Source of the DNA: Bradyrhizobium sp. CCBAU 51627
Lineage (GTDB): Bacteria; Pseudomonadota; Alphaproteobacteria; Rhizobiales; Xanthobacteraceae
DNA length: 64,000 nt
Direction: 5' to 3'
Assembly: GCF_028128765.1 (NCBI RefSeq)
Contig: NZ_LBJG01000027.1
Coordinates: forward strand, 1-64,000
A program made the position numbers and the translations under genes. Shown here in pieces: positions 55,062 to 63,817 of this stretch. How positions within the stretch are numbered: position 1 is the stretch's first letter; every line of letters begins with the position of its first letter. The notes under the pieces are model-generated. The model worked only from the letters and a program-made list of their open reading frames with translations. It searched no databases and was not told the DNA's origin.

Positions 55062-55277
55062 TTACGGTACGCAATCACGCGTCCCGAGTTCGCCGAGAAC
55101 AAAGTTTCTCCGCAAATTGTGCGCAGCAGCTGTCAAATGGCTGCCTACGATCAGACCGAGCCGCCTTAAGGTCAGGAGAGCAATTGGGTCACACAGCTCG
55201 ATAGAAAGTCCGGCTCCCAAGATCGCAATGGCACGTTGCTCGTCTGCGTCAAGATCAGCCCATGAGATGTCATCCAT
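55062..55277 (-). CDS. Small hypothetical protein
   Basis: A 71-residue protein (MDDISWADLDADEQRAIAIL) that resembles short helical proteins of Bradyrhizobium by its start. It follows the 44-residue ORF at 55311-55445 by about 33 bases, and the two may be one transcript. No function. Confidence 0.55.
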   Translation of the reverse strand: MDDISWADLDADEQRAIAILGAGLSIELCDPIALLTLRRLGLIVGSHLTAAAHNLRRNFVLGELGTRDCVP

Positions 55278-55310
55278 CGCGCGCGCCTCAAAGTCGTCCG
55301 GAGCGGTATC

Positions 55311-55445
55311 TCAAAACCCAAACGCGTGCCTGATTTGCCGTAGCATAGCCATGGCCGCGTCAGTGTGCCGACCGTCAGTTAGGTATTGATCCAGCTGCGC
55401 TGTACTAATCAGCGCCACAACTGCCACCGTGAAGCCCTTGAACAT
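55311..55445 (-). CDS. Tiny protein with good ribosome site
   Basis: A 44-residue ORF, too short for many gene finders. ATG 55445 lies eight bases after CAGGAGAG. The sequence MFKGFTVAVVALISTAQLDQ, then YLTDGRHTDAAMAMLRQIRHAF, matches a recognisable Bradyrhizobium small-protein family with a short hydrophobic start. Role unknown. Confidence 0.65.
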   Translation of the reverse strand: MFKGFTVAVVALISTAQLDQYLTDGRHTDAAMAMLRQIRHAFGF

Positions 55446-55755
55446 TGGGCCTCTCCTGAAGAGACCGCCAACTGGGCGTGTTTAAAACCGCTCTCAAAAT
55501 GCCTTGCCGCGATTGGCGGCCAATGTGCAGATGGTGGCAGTGATTAGTAACCGATTGCTTAACTTGTGGCCTCAGGCCCCCATGGCCTTTCACCTGAGGT
55601 TGCGCATCGATACGTCCTAAGTTTAACGGGCGCATGTCGCAACTGGACAGCGGCCAGCCCCGCCCACGCCTCACTAGGGCGCATGCCACCCGTAAATTTC
55701 CCAAGTGCGGCCAACAAGGTGCATTGGTTAATTGGTGCAGGTTGAGGGGCTGCAC
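55446..55755. other. Gene-free stretch
   Basis: No ORF with convincing features. It contains an imperfect inverted pair CCTCAGG/CCTGAGG near 55570-55600 that could fold in RNA, and otherwise nothing recognised. Confidence 0.4.
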
Positions 55756-55920
55756 GTGAAGATTCCAAAGCCGAAGCAATGGGCCGAGCAGGAGGTCCGA
55801 CGATTGATCACACTGGCCCGACAGGGAGTCGGCGCGTCAAAGATAGCCGCCGAACTCGGCCGCCACGCCGGATCGGTGAGGCGCATGGCGCGAACGCTGG
55901 GACTGCTTTTGAAAAAATAG
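55756..55920 (+). CDS. Small helix-turn-helix-like protein
   Basis: A 54-residue basic protein from GTG 55756 (GAGGGG seven bases upstream): after KIPKPKQWAEQEVRRLITLA comes a helix-turn-helix (VGASKIAAELGRHAGSVRRMA) like the homeodomain-like domain of GcrA or resolvase tails. It may bind DNA. The related small proteins occur in Bradyrhizobium. Confidence 0.6.
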   Translation: MKIPKPKQWAEQEVRRLITLARQGVGASKIAAELGRHAGSVRRMARTLGLLLKK

Positions 55921-56252
55921 TCCCGGAGCGATCTTGAGCGCAGCGCGGCTGACCTACAGCCCAAAGCCTGGCCCCGGTCGCAAGCTGGCCAGCAATTCGC
56001 GCAGAGCTAGAACTTAGATGGTTTGCAACAATATCATTCCGACGACGGTCACAAAGAAACCGATTGCCGTCACTGCGGCGAAGCACCGCTCTACGCTATC
56101 CATGAACGCAACCCCTACCAAGAAAATGTAGTTCAGCTTTACTCGCTCGTACCCCGCGAGGAAGTTTGAGACCTCCTTCCCCCAGAACAGAACGCTCTGC
56201 AAACAGTGAGAGCTAGCTGTAGCCGTCGAGGGGACTTTGGTACCGAAAGCGG
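55921..56252. other. Mostly gene-free stretch
   Basis: The only candidate is a 29-residue one-helix ORF at 56014-56103 on the minus strand (MDSVERCFAAVTAIGFFVTV), with a weak TAGGGG before it. Otherwise nothing recognised. Confidence 0.35.
56014..56103 (-). CDS. Possible 29-residue membrane peptide
   Basis: One hydrophobic helix (AVTAIGFFVTVVGMILLQTI) after a short charged start; start ATG 56103. Such tiny membrane peptides exist in rhizobia but this one has no strong ribosome site and could be chance. Confidence 0.3.
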   Translation of the reverse strand: MDSVERCFAAVTAIGFFVTVVGMILLQTI

Positions 56253-56471
56253 TCATGCCGCCATAGTGTGGGCCGACGGCGTGGTGTTCGCATCATCTCC
56301 GATTGCTGGGAGCGAGAAGCCAGATGTGCACGAGCGACCGAGCAGCGCATCGTTGGCCAGGTGCTCCCAATACTCAGCTTCGGCAAGCAGTTTCCAACTT
56401 TTTTCAGGATGATGCGCGGCAGTCTGACGGCACAGCGAGGCCATCGCGCGCAGGCGACTCACACTATCCAT
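56253..56471 (-). CDS. Small conserved protein, unknown
   Basis: A 72-residue protein whose start MDSVSRLRAMASLCRQTAA and EAEYWEHLANDAL match a known Bradyrhizobium small-protein family. ATG 56471 lies six bases after GGGAGGAG, a very strong ribosome site. The helical first 45 residues are conserved; the tail is not. Function unknown. Confidence 0.7.
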   Translation of the reverse strand: MDSVSRLRAMASLCRQTAAHHPEKSWKLLAEAEYWEHLANDALLGRSCTSGFSLPAIGDDANTTPSAHTMAA

Positions 56472-56804
56472 CTACTCCTCCCATTTATTTTTGTTTTTTG
56501 CACCCTATTTTCTATTTTTGCGTCGGAGTCATTATAGTTATAGCTCAGAACCAATTTTACTTTCCGAAGCGCGATCGGCTTTCGTTGCGGCTTCAAATCG
56601 CGCGTCAATCACACTGGACGCAATCCAGTACGTTCTTTCGCGCTCGATAGTCGAAGCCCGCGGCCAAAGCGGTCGTGGAGCATGCCCCCTATTTGCACTG
56701 CAAGGGTCCGCCAAGGCCGTAATTCTACGGAGATTGCGCACCCCCAGTGTTTGGCGTCTACTTCCGATTGTTTTTTTGACGATTAGCTTTTTGAGCGAGA
56801 GGTC
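56472..56804. other. AT-rich gene-free stretch
   Basis: Base composition drops sharply around 56475-56545 (runs of T and A), unlike the rest of the window. No gene is convincing. The sequence could hold promoters for the flanking small genes or be horizontally acquired remnants. Confidence 0.4.
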
Positions 56805-56981
56805 ATGAGCGTTAAAGCCATGATGGTAACGATCCTTCAAAACGAATTGGCCTCACGCGGCGTGCATTCACTGATGCCGTCCGACTACGAAGCGATCATA
56901 GAGCAGTTGGTCGAACAGCTTAAAGAGCTAGAGCTTAGCTTGGCTTCTCGCGAATTGGCTGACAGGCAAAAACCGAAGTAA
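56805..56981 (+). CDS. Tiny protein, unknown
   Basis: A 58-residue ORF from ATG 56805 with GAGAGG five bases upstream. It reads MSVKAMMVTILQNELASRGV and ends in a coiled-coil-like helix EQLVEQLKELELSLASRELA. Short and of lower GC than the surroundings. The clear ribosome site and the helical periodicity are the evidence that it is real. Confidence 0.5.
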   Translation: MSVKAMMVTILQNELASRGVHSLMPSDYEAIIEQLVEQLKELELSLASRELADRQKPK

Positions 56982-57553
56982 CTTGATAGCGAAGGTCGGC
57001 GCTCGATTGATTGGCTAAAGAGCCGTCTGCTCGGCGGACCATCTTCCTTTTATCGGAACCGCATCGATCCACCAGAAGCCACGAACCCAGAATTCTCTTT
57101 CATTTCGAGGGCAAGGCGACGGGCAAGGCTCGGGCGAGACGCGCCGCGAGGATGCGAAGGTGTGTCTGCAATGGAAATGCGAATGAACCGAAGTCGCTGC
57201 CGCATGCTCCGAGGAGCTCTCGCGACGGAGCAATCCAGGCTGTCTCTGCGGAGAAATGCCCGAACACAGCGCAGCGTCTCTCCGACGGTGCGCTGCAGAG
57301 CCGGGCCCATCCATCAGCATACGGCGCGGCTGCTGGGCCCCGACTCGCGCAGCAGCGTAAGCACGCTGCAGGCACGTCCGGGCCAGGCGAGCGTCCCCTC
57401 CTCATCCCTGCCGAAACGGCCGACACCGGATGGCGCGCTCATCACTTCTGCATGCCGATCCCCTCTTGTAACAAAACCGTCATGCAGCAAAACTAAACGA
57501 TTGCCGGGGGCCGCGGTTCGGCGGCCAGGCCGCCTCACCGCTAGGAGATTTTG
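56982..57553. other. Gene-free stretch with repeat words
   Basis: No convincing gene. The region contains words shared with the intergenic repeats of this genome (GGAGCAATCCAGGCTGTCTC, and GCGCTGCAGAGCCGGGCCCAT near 57290), apparently degraded copies. The phosphatase ribosome site is at its end and a weak Pho-box-like sequence lies at 57466-57483. Confidence 0.5.
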
Positions 57554-59422
57554 ATGCGACGTTCACTGGTGTTGCTGTCAGCCGGGCTGACCATGCTGTC
57601 CACCGGGCTTTTCAGCGAACTCGCCTCCGCTGAGAACAACACGCCCCGCAATCTGATCCTGTTCATTCCCGACGGGCTGCGCGCGATGAAGATCACGCCG
57701 GAAACTGCGCCGGCCATGGCCGAGGTCCGCGACAAGGGTGTCAACTTCAAGAACTCGCATTCGCTGTTCCCGACCTTCACCATGGCCAACGGCTCGGCGA
57801 TGTCGACCGGTCACTACCTCGGCGACACCGGCGTGTTCTCCAACACGATCTGGACCAACTATACATCGGTGCCTGCCGGCAACACCGTGGTCCCTTTCAT
57901 CGAGAATGACGCCGTGCTCGGTGACATCGACGAGCATTTCAAGGGCGACTATCTCAACGAAGAGACCGTTTTGAAGATGGCCCGCGACAAGGGCCTGAGC
58001 ACGGCGACGATCGGCAAGGTCGGCCCGGCCTACCAATTCGACCACACGGATCATCCGGACAAGCCCGGCCAGCACTCGATCGTGATCGACGATTCCACCG
58101 GCGGCAAGAACGGCGTGGCGCTCTCGGACGAGATGAAGGACGCGCTGAGCAAGGCCGGCCTCCCTCTCGCCACGCCGTCGCGCGGCGACAACGCCAAGGC
58201 GGGCGACGCCAAGACGCCCGGCACCACGGTCGCCAACGTAGCGCAGCAGGCCTATTTCGCCGACGTCGCCACCAAGGTCGTGCTGCCGATGTTCAAGGCG
58301 CGCAACAAGCCGTTCGTGCTGGTGTTCTGGTCGCGCGATCCCGATGGCACCCAGCATAACCAGGGCGACAGCCTCAACCAGATCCTGCCGGGCATCAATG
58401 GTCCGAGCACGATGGCGAGCATCAAGAACGTCGACAACAACCTCGCCCAGATCCGCAAGGCGCTGGACGAACTCGGCCTCGCCGCGAGCACCAACATCAT
58501 GATCCAGGCCGATCACGGCTTCTCCACTATCTCCAAGGAGAGCAAGACCAGTCCCTCGGCCAAGGTCAGCTATGACGACACGCCGAAGGACTTCCTGCCG
58601 ATGGGCTTCGTCGCCCTCGATCTGGCCAAGGCGCTCGACCTGCCGCTGTTCGATCCCAACGACAAGAACGCAAAGGTCGGAGGTAACAAGCATCCGAAGG
58701 CCGGCAACGGCGTGCTCGGCAAGAATCCGGAGAAGCCCGACCTCGTCGTCGCCACCAACGGTGGCTCGGACCTGATCTACCTGCCGAACAAGGACAAGAA
58801 GCTGGCGGCCAGGACCATCAACGCACTGCTGGCGCAAGACTACGTCTCCGGCCTGTTCGTGGACGACTCCCTCGGCCGCATCCCCGGCACGCTGCCGCTG
58901 TCGAGCATCAATCTGCGCGGCATGGCGGCGACGCCGACCCCGGCGATCGTCGTCAACTTCCGCTCCTACGCCAGCGACTGCGGCGAGGCGCCGACCAACT
59001 GCTCGGTGCAGGTGGCCGATACCGTGCTGCGCCAGGGCCAGGGCATGCATGGCAGCTTCAGCCGCGGCGACACCTACAACTTCATGGCCGCGATCGGACC
59101 GGACTTCAAAGCCGGCTATGTCGACGAACTGCCGGTGAGCAATGCCGACGTCGGCATGACCGCGGCCCGGCTGCTCGGCCTGCACGGCGCGCACAATGGC
59201 GGCCTGGTCGGCCGGGTGATGTCGGAGGCCCTGCCCAACGGCATCGTGCCGAAGGCGTTCAAGGCGGTGGAGAAGTCGAAGAAGAAGTCCGAAAACGGGC
59301 TCGAGACCGTGCTCAACGTCCAGCGCGTCGGCAGTCAGCGCTATTTTGATGCCGCCGGTTTCCCCGGCCGCACGCTGGGCCTCGAGCCGGAGGCCGGCAA
59401 ACAAAAAACGGCGGGGAAATAA
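57554..59422 (+). CDS. Secreted alkaline-phosphatase-superfamily protein
   Basis: A 622-residue exported protein from ATG 57554 (GGAG seven bases upstream); signal peptide ends near ASAENN. The alkaline phosphatase/phosphodiesterase fold is suggested by NLILFIPDGLRAM (metal-binding Asp), the nucleophile region FPTFTMANGSAMSTGHY (Thr/Ser), DPDGTQHNQGD (metal Asp/His) and QADHGFSTIS (metal Asp-His). It is close to nucleotide pyrophosphatase-like members. Substrate not known; release of phosphate from external esters is likely. Confidence 0.88.
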   Translation: MRRSLVLLSAGLTMLSTGLFSELASAENNTPRNLILFIPDGLRAMKITPETAPAMAEVRDKGVNFKNSHSLFPTFTMANGSAMSTGHYLGDTGVFSNTIWTNYTSVPAGNTVVPFIENDAVLGDIDEHFKGDYLNEETVLKMARDKGLSTATIGKVGPAYQFDHTDHPDKPGQHSIVIDDSTGGKNGVALSDEMKDALSKAGLPLATPSRGDNAKAGDAKTPGTTVANVAQQAYFADVATKVVLPMFKARNKPFVLVFWSRDPDGTQHNQGDSLNQILPGINGPSTMASIKNVDNNLAQIRKALDELGLAASTNIMIQADHGFSTISKESKTSPSAKVSYDDTPKDFLPMGFVALDLAKALDLPLFDPNDKNAKVGGNKHPKAGNGVLGKNPEKPDLVVATNGGSDLIYLPNKDKKLAARTINALLAQDYVSGLFVDDSLGRIPGTLPLSSINLRGMAATPTPAIVVNFRSYASDCGEAPTNCSVQVADTVLRQGQGMHGSFSRGDTYNFMAAIGPDFKAGYVDELPVSNADVGMTAARLLGLHGAHNGGLVGRVMSEALPNGIVPKAFKAVEKSKKKSENGLETVLNVQRVGSQRYFDAAGFPGRTLGLEPEAGKQKTAGK

Positions 59423-59430
59423 CCCGCCGC
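59408..59430. terminator. Hairpin over the phosphatase stop codon
   Basis: CGGCGGG, GAAATAA loop, CCCGCCG. The stop codon TAA lies in the loop. It may terminate both convergent genes. Weak because no U-tract follows. Confidence 0.5.
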
Positions 59431-59461
59431 TTCGTTCGCGTCCTCGAAGAGGCGCGATGAA

Positions 59462-60034
59462 TCACATGCCGATGTCGAACACGTTCGGCAATTGGCCCGC
59501 CAGAGGCAGCGCGGTGGCGCCCAGGAAGGTCGCCACCATCGCCATCAGGCGACGGTTGTTGTGGCGCTTGCCGCGCATCTGGCCGGCGATCCACTCCAGC
59601 ATCTCGCTGTTGACCTTGGATGCATAAGACGACGCCCAGCTCTCGATGTCGGTGTCCTGCGCCAGCGCGACGCTGCGCGGCGGCACCTTCAAACCCGAGG
59701 CGCTCGCGGCGTAATGGGCGACGGCTTTGGTCATTAAATCATCGAACCGGCCGCCATCGGCGCGCTCGGTCGCAGCTTCGTTGATCTCGAACAGCGCCTC
59801 GGCCTCGGCGCGGCTGACCGGCAGGTCGTTGACGGCCGTGGCGGTCAGGATGCGGGCGCACCAGGCGGCGTCGTCGGCATCGATGGAACGGGAAAAGTGC
59901 ACCCGGCCCTTGGTGGTCGGGCCTTCGCCCGTGATCACGCCGTCGCGCACGATGGAAAGCGCATGGGCCGCGGTATCGCGGCAAGACGGTTCGAGGGACG
60001 ACGACTCAACGGACTTCGGCAGTGCGGCAGACAT
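59462..60034 (-). CDS. Protein of unknown function with C-terminal membrane anchor
   Basis: A 190-residue protein from ATG 60034. The first about 160 residues are soluble (VSRAEAEALFEINEAATERA, ESWASSYASKVNSEMLEWIA), and the end (LMAMVATFLGATALPLAG) is a weak hydrophobic segment. No family recognised. Convergent with the phosphatase gene. Confidence 0.6.
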   Translation of the reverse strand: MSAALPKSVESSSLEPSCRDTAAHALSIVRDGVITGEGPTTKGRVHFSRSIDADDAAWCARILTATAVNDLPVSRAEAEALFEINEAATERADGGRFDDLMTKAVAHYAASASGLKVPPRSVALAQDTDIESWASSYASKVNSEMLEWIAGQMRGKRHNNRRLMAMVATFLGATALPLAGQLPNVFDIGM

Positions 60035-60427
60035 AGTTCACTTCCAGACTTCTTCTGATCGCCAGCATTTTCACGCGGGCGTAAAGGGGTGGTTAACGAT
60101 TGGATATGGAGGTCGCGACTTTTCTCAATGGTTGCCGATTAGTCGCTGTGAGGACCATTTCGGTTCCGTAAGAGCGTCGGGCGCGCGTGATGCGGGTCAT
60201 AAAAGGCATTATCGGGGCAATCGGGGCCGTGAAGCCCCCGGGGGAGATGTTTCGCCGCCGGCGCGGCCGTAACAAAAACGTGCTCGGAAATCAGCCCTTC
60301 AGGGGAGGAATTCACATTTTACTTCAAGCGGTTCAGATGCCGTTCACTTGACGCCGCCCAGGCCCTATACTGCACGCGACGGCCAGACAGAAATTCCAAA
60401 GTAAATTCAATGCGATGAGGTCAAACC

Positions 60428-61087
60428 ATGACACTTCCGATCGGCGCCACCGCCCCCGACTTCGAAGCCGAGACAACCGAGGGGAAAATCAAGTTCCACG
60501 ACTGGATCGGCAACAACTGGGCACTGCTGTTTTCGCACCCGAAGGACTTCACGCCGGTTTGTACGACCGAGCTCGGTGCTCTCGCCAAGCTGAAGCCGGA
60601 GTTCGACAAGCGCGGCGTCAAGCTGATGGGTCTCTCGGTCGATCCCGTCGACCGCCATGCCAAATGGTCAGAAGACATCAAGGAGACGCAAGGCGCGGCC
60701 CCGAACTATCCGATGATCGGCGACACCGATTACAACGTCTCGAAGCTGTACGGCATGCTGCCGGCCGCGGTCTCGGGTGATCCCCTCGTCCGCACGGCCG
60801 CCGACAACCAGACCGTCCGCAACGTCTTCATCATCGGGCCGGACAAGAAGATCAAGCTGGTGTTGGTCTATCCGATGACCACGGGGCGGAACTTCCAGGA
60901 AATCCTGCGCGTCATCGACTCGCTCCAGCTCACCGCCAAGCATCGCGTCGCGACGCCTTCGGACTGGAAGCAAGGTGAGGACGTCATCATCGCGGGCTCG
61001 GTCTCCAACGACGAGGCCAAGACGATCTATCCGCAGGGCTGGAAGGAGCCGAAGCCCTATATCCGGATCGTGCCGCAGCCGAAATAA
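60428..61087 (+). CDS. 1-Cys peroxiredoxin (Prx6 type)
   Basis: A 219-residue peroxidase of the Prx6 group. The peroxidatic Cys45 is in HPKDFTPVCTTELG, with Thr and Arg of the active site following the usual order; the C-terminal extension (about 160-219) is the dimer arm. It reduces hydrogen or organic peroxides. The stop is followed by a perfect 36-base palindrome. Confidence 0.93.
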   Translation: MTLPIGATAPDFEAETTEGKIKFHDWIGNNWALLFSHPKDFTPVCTTELGALAKLKPEFDKRGVKLMGLSVDPVDRHAKWSEDIKETQGAAPNYPMIGDTDYNVSKLYGMLPAAVSGDPLVRTAADNQTVRNVFIIGPDKKIKLVLVYPMTTGRNFQEILRVIDSLQLTAKHRVATPSDWKQGEDVIIAGSVSNDEAKTIYPQGWKEPKPYIRIVPQPK

Positions 61088-61119
61088 CCAACAGCCATCC
61101 CCGGATGGCGCGAGGGACC

Positions 61120-61264
61120 AGAGCCCCAGATGCGCAATTGCGCATCTGGGGCTCTCGAGATTCTCTGGTGCGCCATCGCGCACCGGAGTTTGGTCCTGCG
61201 GACCGCCCCTGAAAAAACGCTGATCGCAGATCGAGAGCAAATCTCCGGGTCACCCCGGAGATTT
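61120..61264. repeat. Palindrome cluster behind the peroxiredoxin gene
   Basis: Three hairpins in series. 61120-61155 is a perfect 36-base palindrome (half AGAGCCCCAGATGCGCAA) with no spacer. 61167-61184 pairs GGTGCGC with GCGCACC across a four-base loop. 61239-61264 pairs AAATCTCCGGG with CCCGGAGATTT across TCAC. The whole lies between convergent genes and probably terminates both, and has the look of composite interspersed repeats. Confidence 0.7.
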
Positions 61265-61267
61265 GGC

Positions 61268-62011
61268 CTACCCCTTCCGCTTCGACGAGCGCCGGCCCGG
61301 GTGGTGCTTTCCCTTCGGGTCGCGAAATTCGCTGCGATGGCCGCGCCGGTCTTCCTCATTGAAGCGTCGCCGCTTCGCAGGCGAGCCGAACGCCTTGATT
61401 ACCTTCCGACCGTTGACCTTCTTGATGACGTAGCCGCCCTCGGTCATCGAGAACGGCGCCTTCAGCGTTCCCTTGTGGTCGAATTTGGTGCCGCGCGGAT
61501 GCTGGAAGGGCTCGAACCAGGATGGATAGACGAAATTCGACATCGGAAAACCGCTGACGACGAAGGGGTCCTCCTCTACGGCGTCGCAGACCTCATAGGC
61601 ATATTGAGTGTTGCGGTTCTTGTCGGCCCAGAGATTGGCCATGGGGTCGAGCACCATCTCGAACAGCTCGTGCGAGGCCGCCACGCTGATCGGCTCATCG
61701 CCGAGCGCCTTGACGAAGATCTTCGAGATCGGCTGTCCCCGGTGTGTCAGTTCGTGACGCCCGAGCATGTTCTTGTGAGAGGCGTCGTCGAAATAGACGA
61801 GCTGCCAATCGGTCCGCTTCGGCTTGCGGGTGACATAGAGAGCGACAGGATAGCCCCACACCGGCAGGAAATGCTCATCGTAGCACTTTTGCAGCGCCGC
61901 GGTGAGCTGGTTCATCTCGCGGTCGTTGATCGATGCCTTGGCGTAATTGATGCAGGCAATCCGGACCGGCTTCATGGACCTGCCGAGCAGTGCGCGTCTC
62001 GCCTTCTTCAT
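61268..62011 (-). CDS. Zincin-like protein, unknown function
   Basis: A 247-residue protein from ATG 62011 (or 61975, MKPVRIACINY). The motif SHELFEMVLDP followed by EVCDAVEEDP resembles the HExxE...DP and E..D pattern of zinc metallopeptidase-like proteins such as those annotated near SHELAEAVTDP. The last about 45 residues are strongly basic (AKRRRFNEEDRRGHRSEF). The Met at the third position inside HELFE is normal. No clear signal peptide. Confidence 0.6.
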   Translation of the reverse strand: MKKARRALLGRSMKPVRIACINYAKASINDREMNQLTAALQKCYDEHFLPVWGYPVALYVTRKPKRTDWQLVYFDDASHKNMLGRHELTHRGQPISKIFVKALGDEPISVAASHELFEMVLDPMANLWADKNRNTQYAYEVCDAVEEDPFVVSGFPMSNFVYPSWFEPFQHPRGTKFDHKGTLKAPFSMTEGGYVIKKVNGRKVIKAFGSPAKRRRFNEEDRRGHRSEFRDPKGKHHPGRRSSKRKG

Positions 62012-62099
62012 GGAAATCACCGGGTAAAAGGACCACTGAAATGCGGCCAGCCTAACACGATGCACCCTGCACGTCAGGGATGTATTCCGGCAAGCCCGC

Positions 62100-62978
62100 C
62101 TACGCGCCGAAGCGGCGATTGACCACGAATACCGCGGCCGCACACATCGCCATGCCGGCGATCGCGACGGCATCGAGCTTTTCCCCGAACAGCAGATAGG
62201 CCATCAGCGCCGTCACCGCAGGCACCAGATAGAACAGGCTCGCAACCGACGTCGCCGCAGCGTGGCGGATCAGCCAGTACAGCAGCCCGATCGACCCGAT
62301 CGAGAGCGCGACCGCAAGCCACGCCAGCGCAAGCACGAACTCCCGCGTCCAGTGCACGACGCGGTCCTCGAACAGGAAGGCGCCGATGGTGAAGAAGATC
62401 GTGACGGCGACATATTGCACGAGATTGCCGGCGCGCCAGTCGATGTGGTTGCAGAAGCGCCGCTGATAGAGCGTGCCGAGGGTGATGCTGATCAGCGAGA
62501 CCATCGAGGCGAGCCAGCCGAGCCCGGCCTCTCCCGTCATGGGACGATTGTGCAGGATCAGCGCCACGCCGCCGAGCCCGAGCAACAGGCCGCCCCATTG
62601 CACCGGCGTCACTTTCTCGCCGAGCCAACGGTTGGCAATGGTCGACGTCAGGATCGGCTGGAGGCCCGGAATGAGCGCGGAGAGTCCTGCCGGGATTGAG
62701 TGCGCGATGGCGATCGCAGTGCCGCCGAGATAGAAGCCGTGGACGAGAATGCCGGCAACCGCACTATGCGCGATGCCGGCGCGATCGGGCCATTTCGGGC
62801 GGGCAACGCCTGCGATGATCGCCATCAGGCCGACCACCAGCGCCATGCGGATGGCGAGATAAGTCAAGGGATCGGAATTGTTGATGACGTATTTGGTGCC
62901 GATGAAGCCGGTGCTCCAGAGCAGGACGAACAGCACCGGCGCCGCCTTCGCGGCCAGATGATCTTGATTATGATTCAT
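62100..62978 (-). CDS. EamA-family DMT transporter
   Basis: A 292-residue protein with ten membrane helices and two EamA repeats. It starts at ATG 62978 behind GAGGGCGG. Export of a metabolite is likely; the substrate is unknown. It is not adjacent to an obvious partner gene. Confidence 0.9.
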   Translation of the reverse strand: MNHNQDHLAAKAAPVLFVLLWSTGFIGTKYVINNSDPLTYLAIRMALVVGLMAIIAGVARPKWPDRAGIAHSAVAGILVHGFYLGGTAIAIAHSIPAGLSALIPGLQPILTSTIANRWLGEKVTPVQWGGLLLGLGGVALILHNRPMTGEAGLGWLASMVSLISITLGTLYQRRFCNHIDWRAGNLVQYVAVTIFFTIGAFLFEDRVVHWTREFVLALAWLAVALSIGSIGLLYWLIRHAAATSVASLFYLVPAVTALMAYLLFGEKLDAVAIAGMAMCAAAVFVVNRRFGA

Positions 62979-63067
62979 TGCCGCCCTCATTGCCCGAGCG
63001 GGCGCGGTGCGGCAATGCGAATTTCCGATGCTGCGCTGCGGCGGACGTTGCGGCTCAGATCAGCCGA

Positions 63068-63511
63068 TCACCATTCTTCAGGACAGGGATTGATGATCTT
63101 CCAGAGCTCGACCCCGTTCTTGATCTTCTTCATGTCGGTGGTGAGCCCGCCATTGCGGCGGATCCAGTCCTTCACCGTATCAGGGTAGTAGGACATCAGG
63201 TCGGACGTCCCTTCGGCACTGGTGACCTTGATTCCGAAGGTGAAGGCCTTGTCGTAATAGGCCTGATGGAAGCCAAGGCTCGCGCGCGGGGTCACGCAGA
63301 TCTTGTTCATCGGCACGATGCCGAGCACCAGCGTACAGGCCGAGTTGCAGATCCCGTCGATGATCACGCGCTCGCCGGTGTCCCGGACGCGCTTGTACTT
63401 GGCCTTATACTCCTCGACATAGCCGCCATGATCGCGGGTGATGTGCAGCTCCGCCCGCGCTGGCGCGGCGGCGACGAAGAGCAACAGCAGGCTGAGGAGC
63501 GTGATGCGCAT
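63068..63511 (-). CDS. Exported ClpP-like protein
   Basis: A 147-residue protein from ATG 63511, with a signal peptide (LLSLLLLFVAAAPARAE). VIIDGICNSACTLVLG is a Ser-protease-like ClpP/crotonase segment, with a Ser at the position of the ClpP nucleophile, and LGFHQAYYD recalls the ClpP His. Related small periplasmic proteins are widespread in Rhizobiales. An upstream ATG at 63619 would add a 36-residue tail. Activity unproven. Confidence 0.65.
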   Translation of the reverse strand: MRITLLSLLLLFVAAAPARAELHITRDHGGYVEEYKAKYKRVRDTGERVIIDGICNSACTLVLGIVPMNKICVTPRASLGFHQAYYDKAFTFGIKVTSAEGTSDLMSYYPDTVKDWIRRNGGLTTDMKKIKNGVELWKIINPCPEEW

Positions 63512-63817
63512 GACGGCGTGACGGAGAAAACCTTGCGGAAACGATCCGGCCTCGAAGACACCCAACGAACCCCAAGGTGACCGGCGGGAGGAATCTTTGA
63601 CCGGATTCTCTTTGGCCATACTTGTGTGGGGAATTCGTTAAGCATCCCGAAAAGGCCAAAAATGGGCGGGCTTCGACCGCCCTTCCGGCAATTCTGTCAC
63701 ACCTCCCCGGGAATCTGCGGGATTAGTCCCGATTTCGAGGCTCCGCACGGGTGCCCCGGCGGCCCGAAATGGCTATAGATGGCAGACCTAATGGCGCGGG
63801 TTTTCCGGAGAATCGAG

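Noticed and set aside
54811..57540. CRISPR-like array
   Set aside because: The region has repeats of words but no regularly spaced direct repeats.
57578..59404. 608-residue open frame on the minus strand
   Set aside because: Antisense to the secreted phosphatase and composed of shadow codons.
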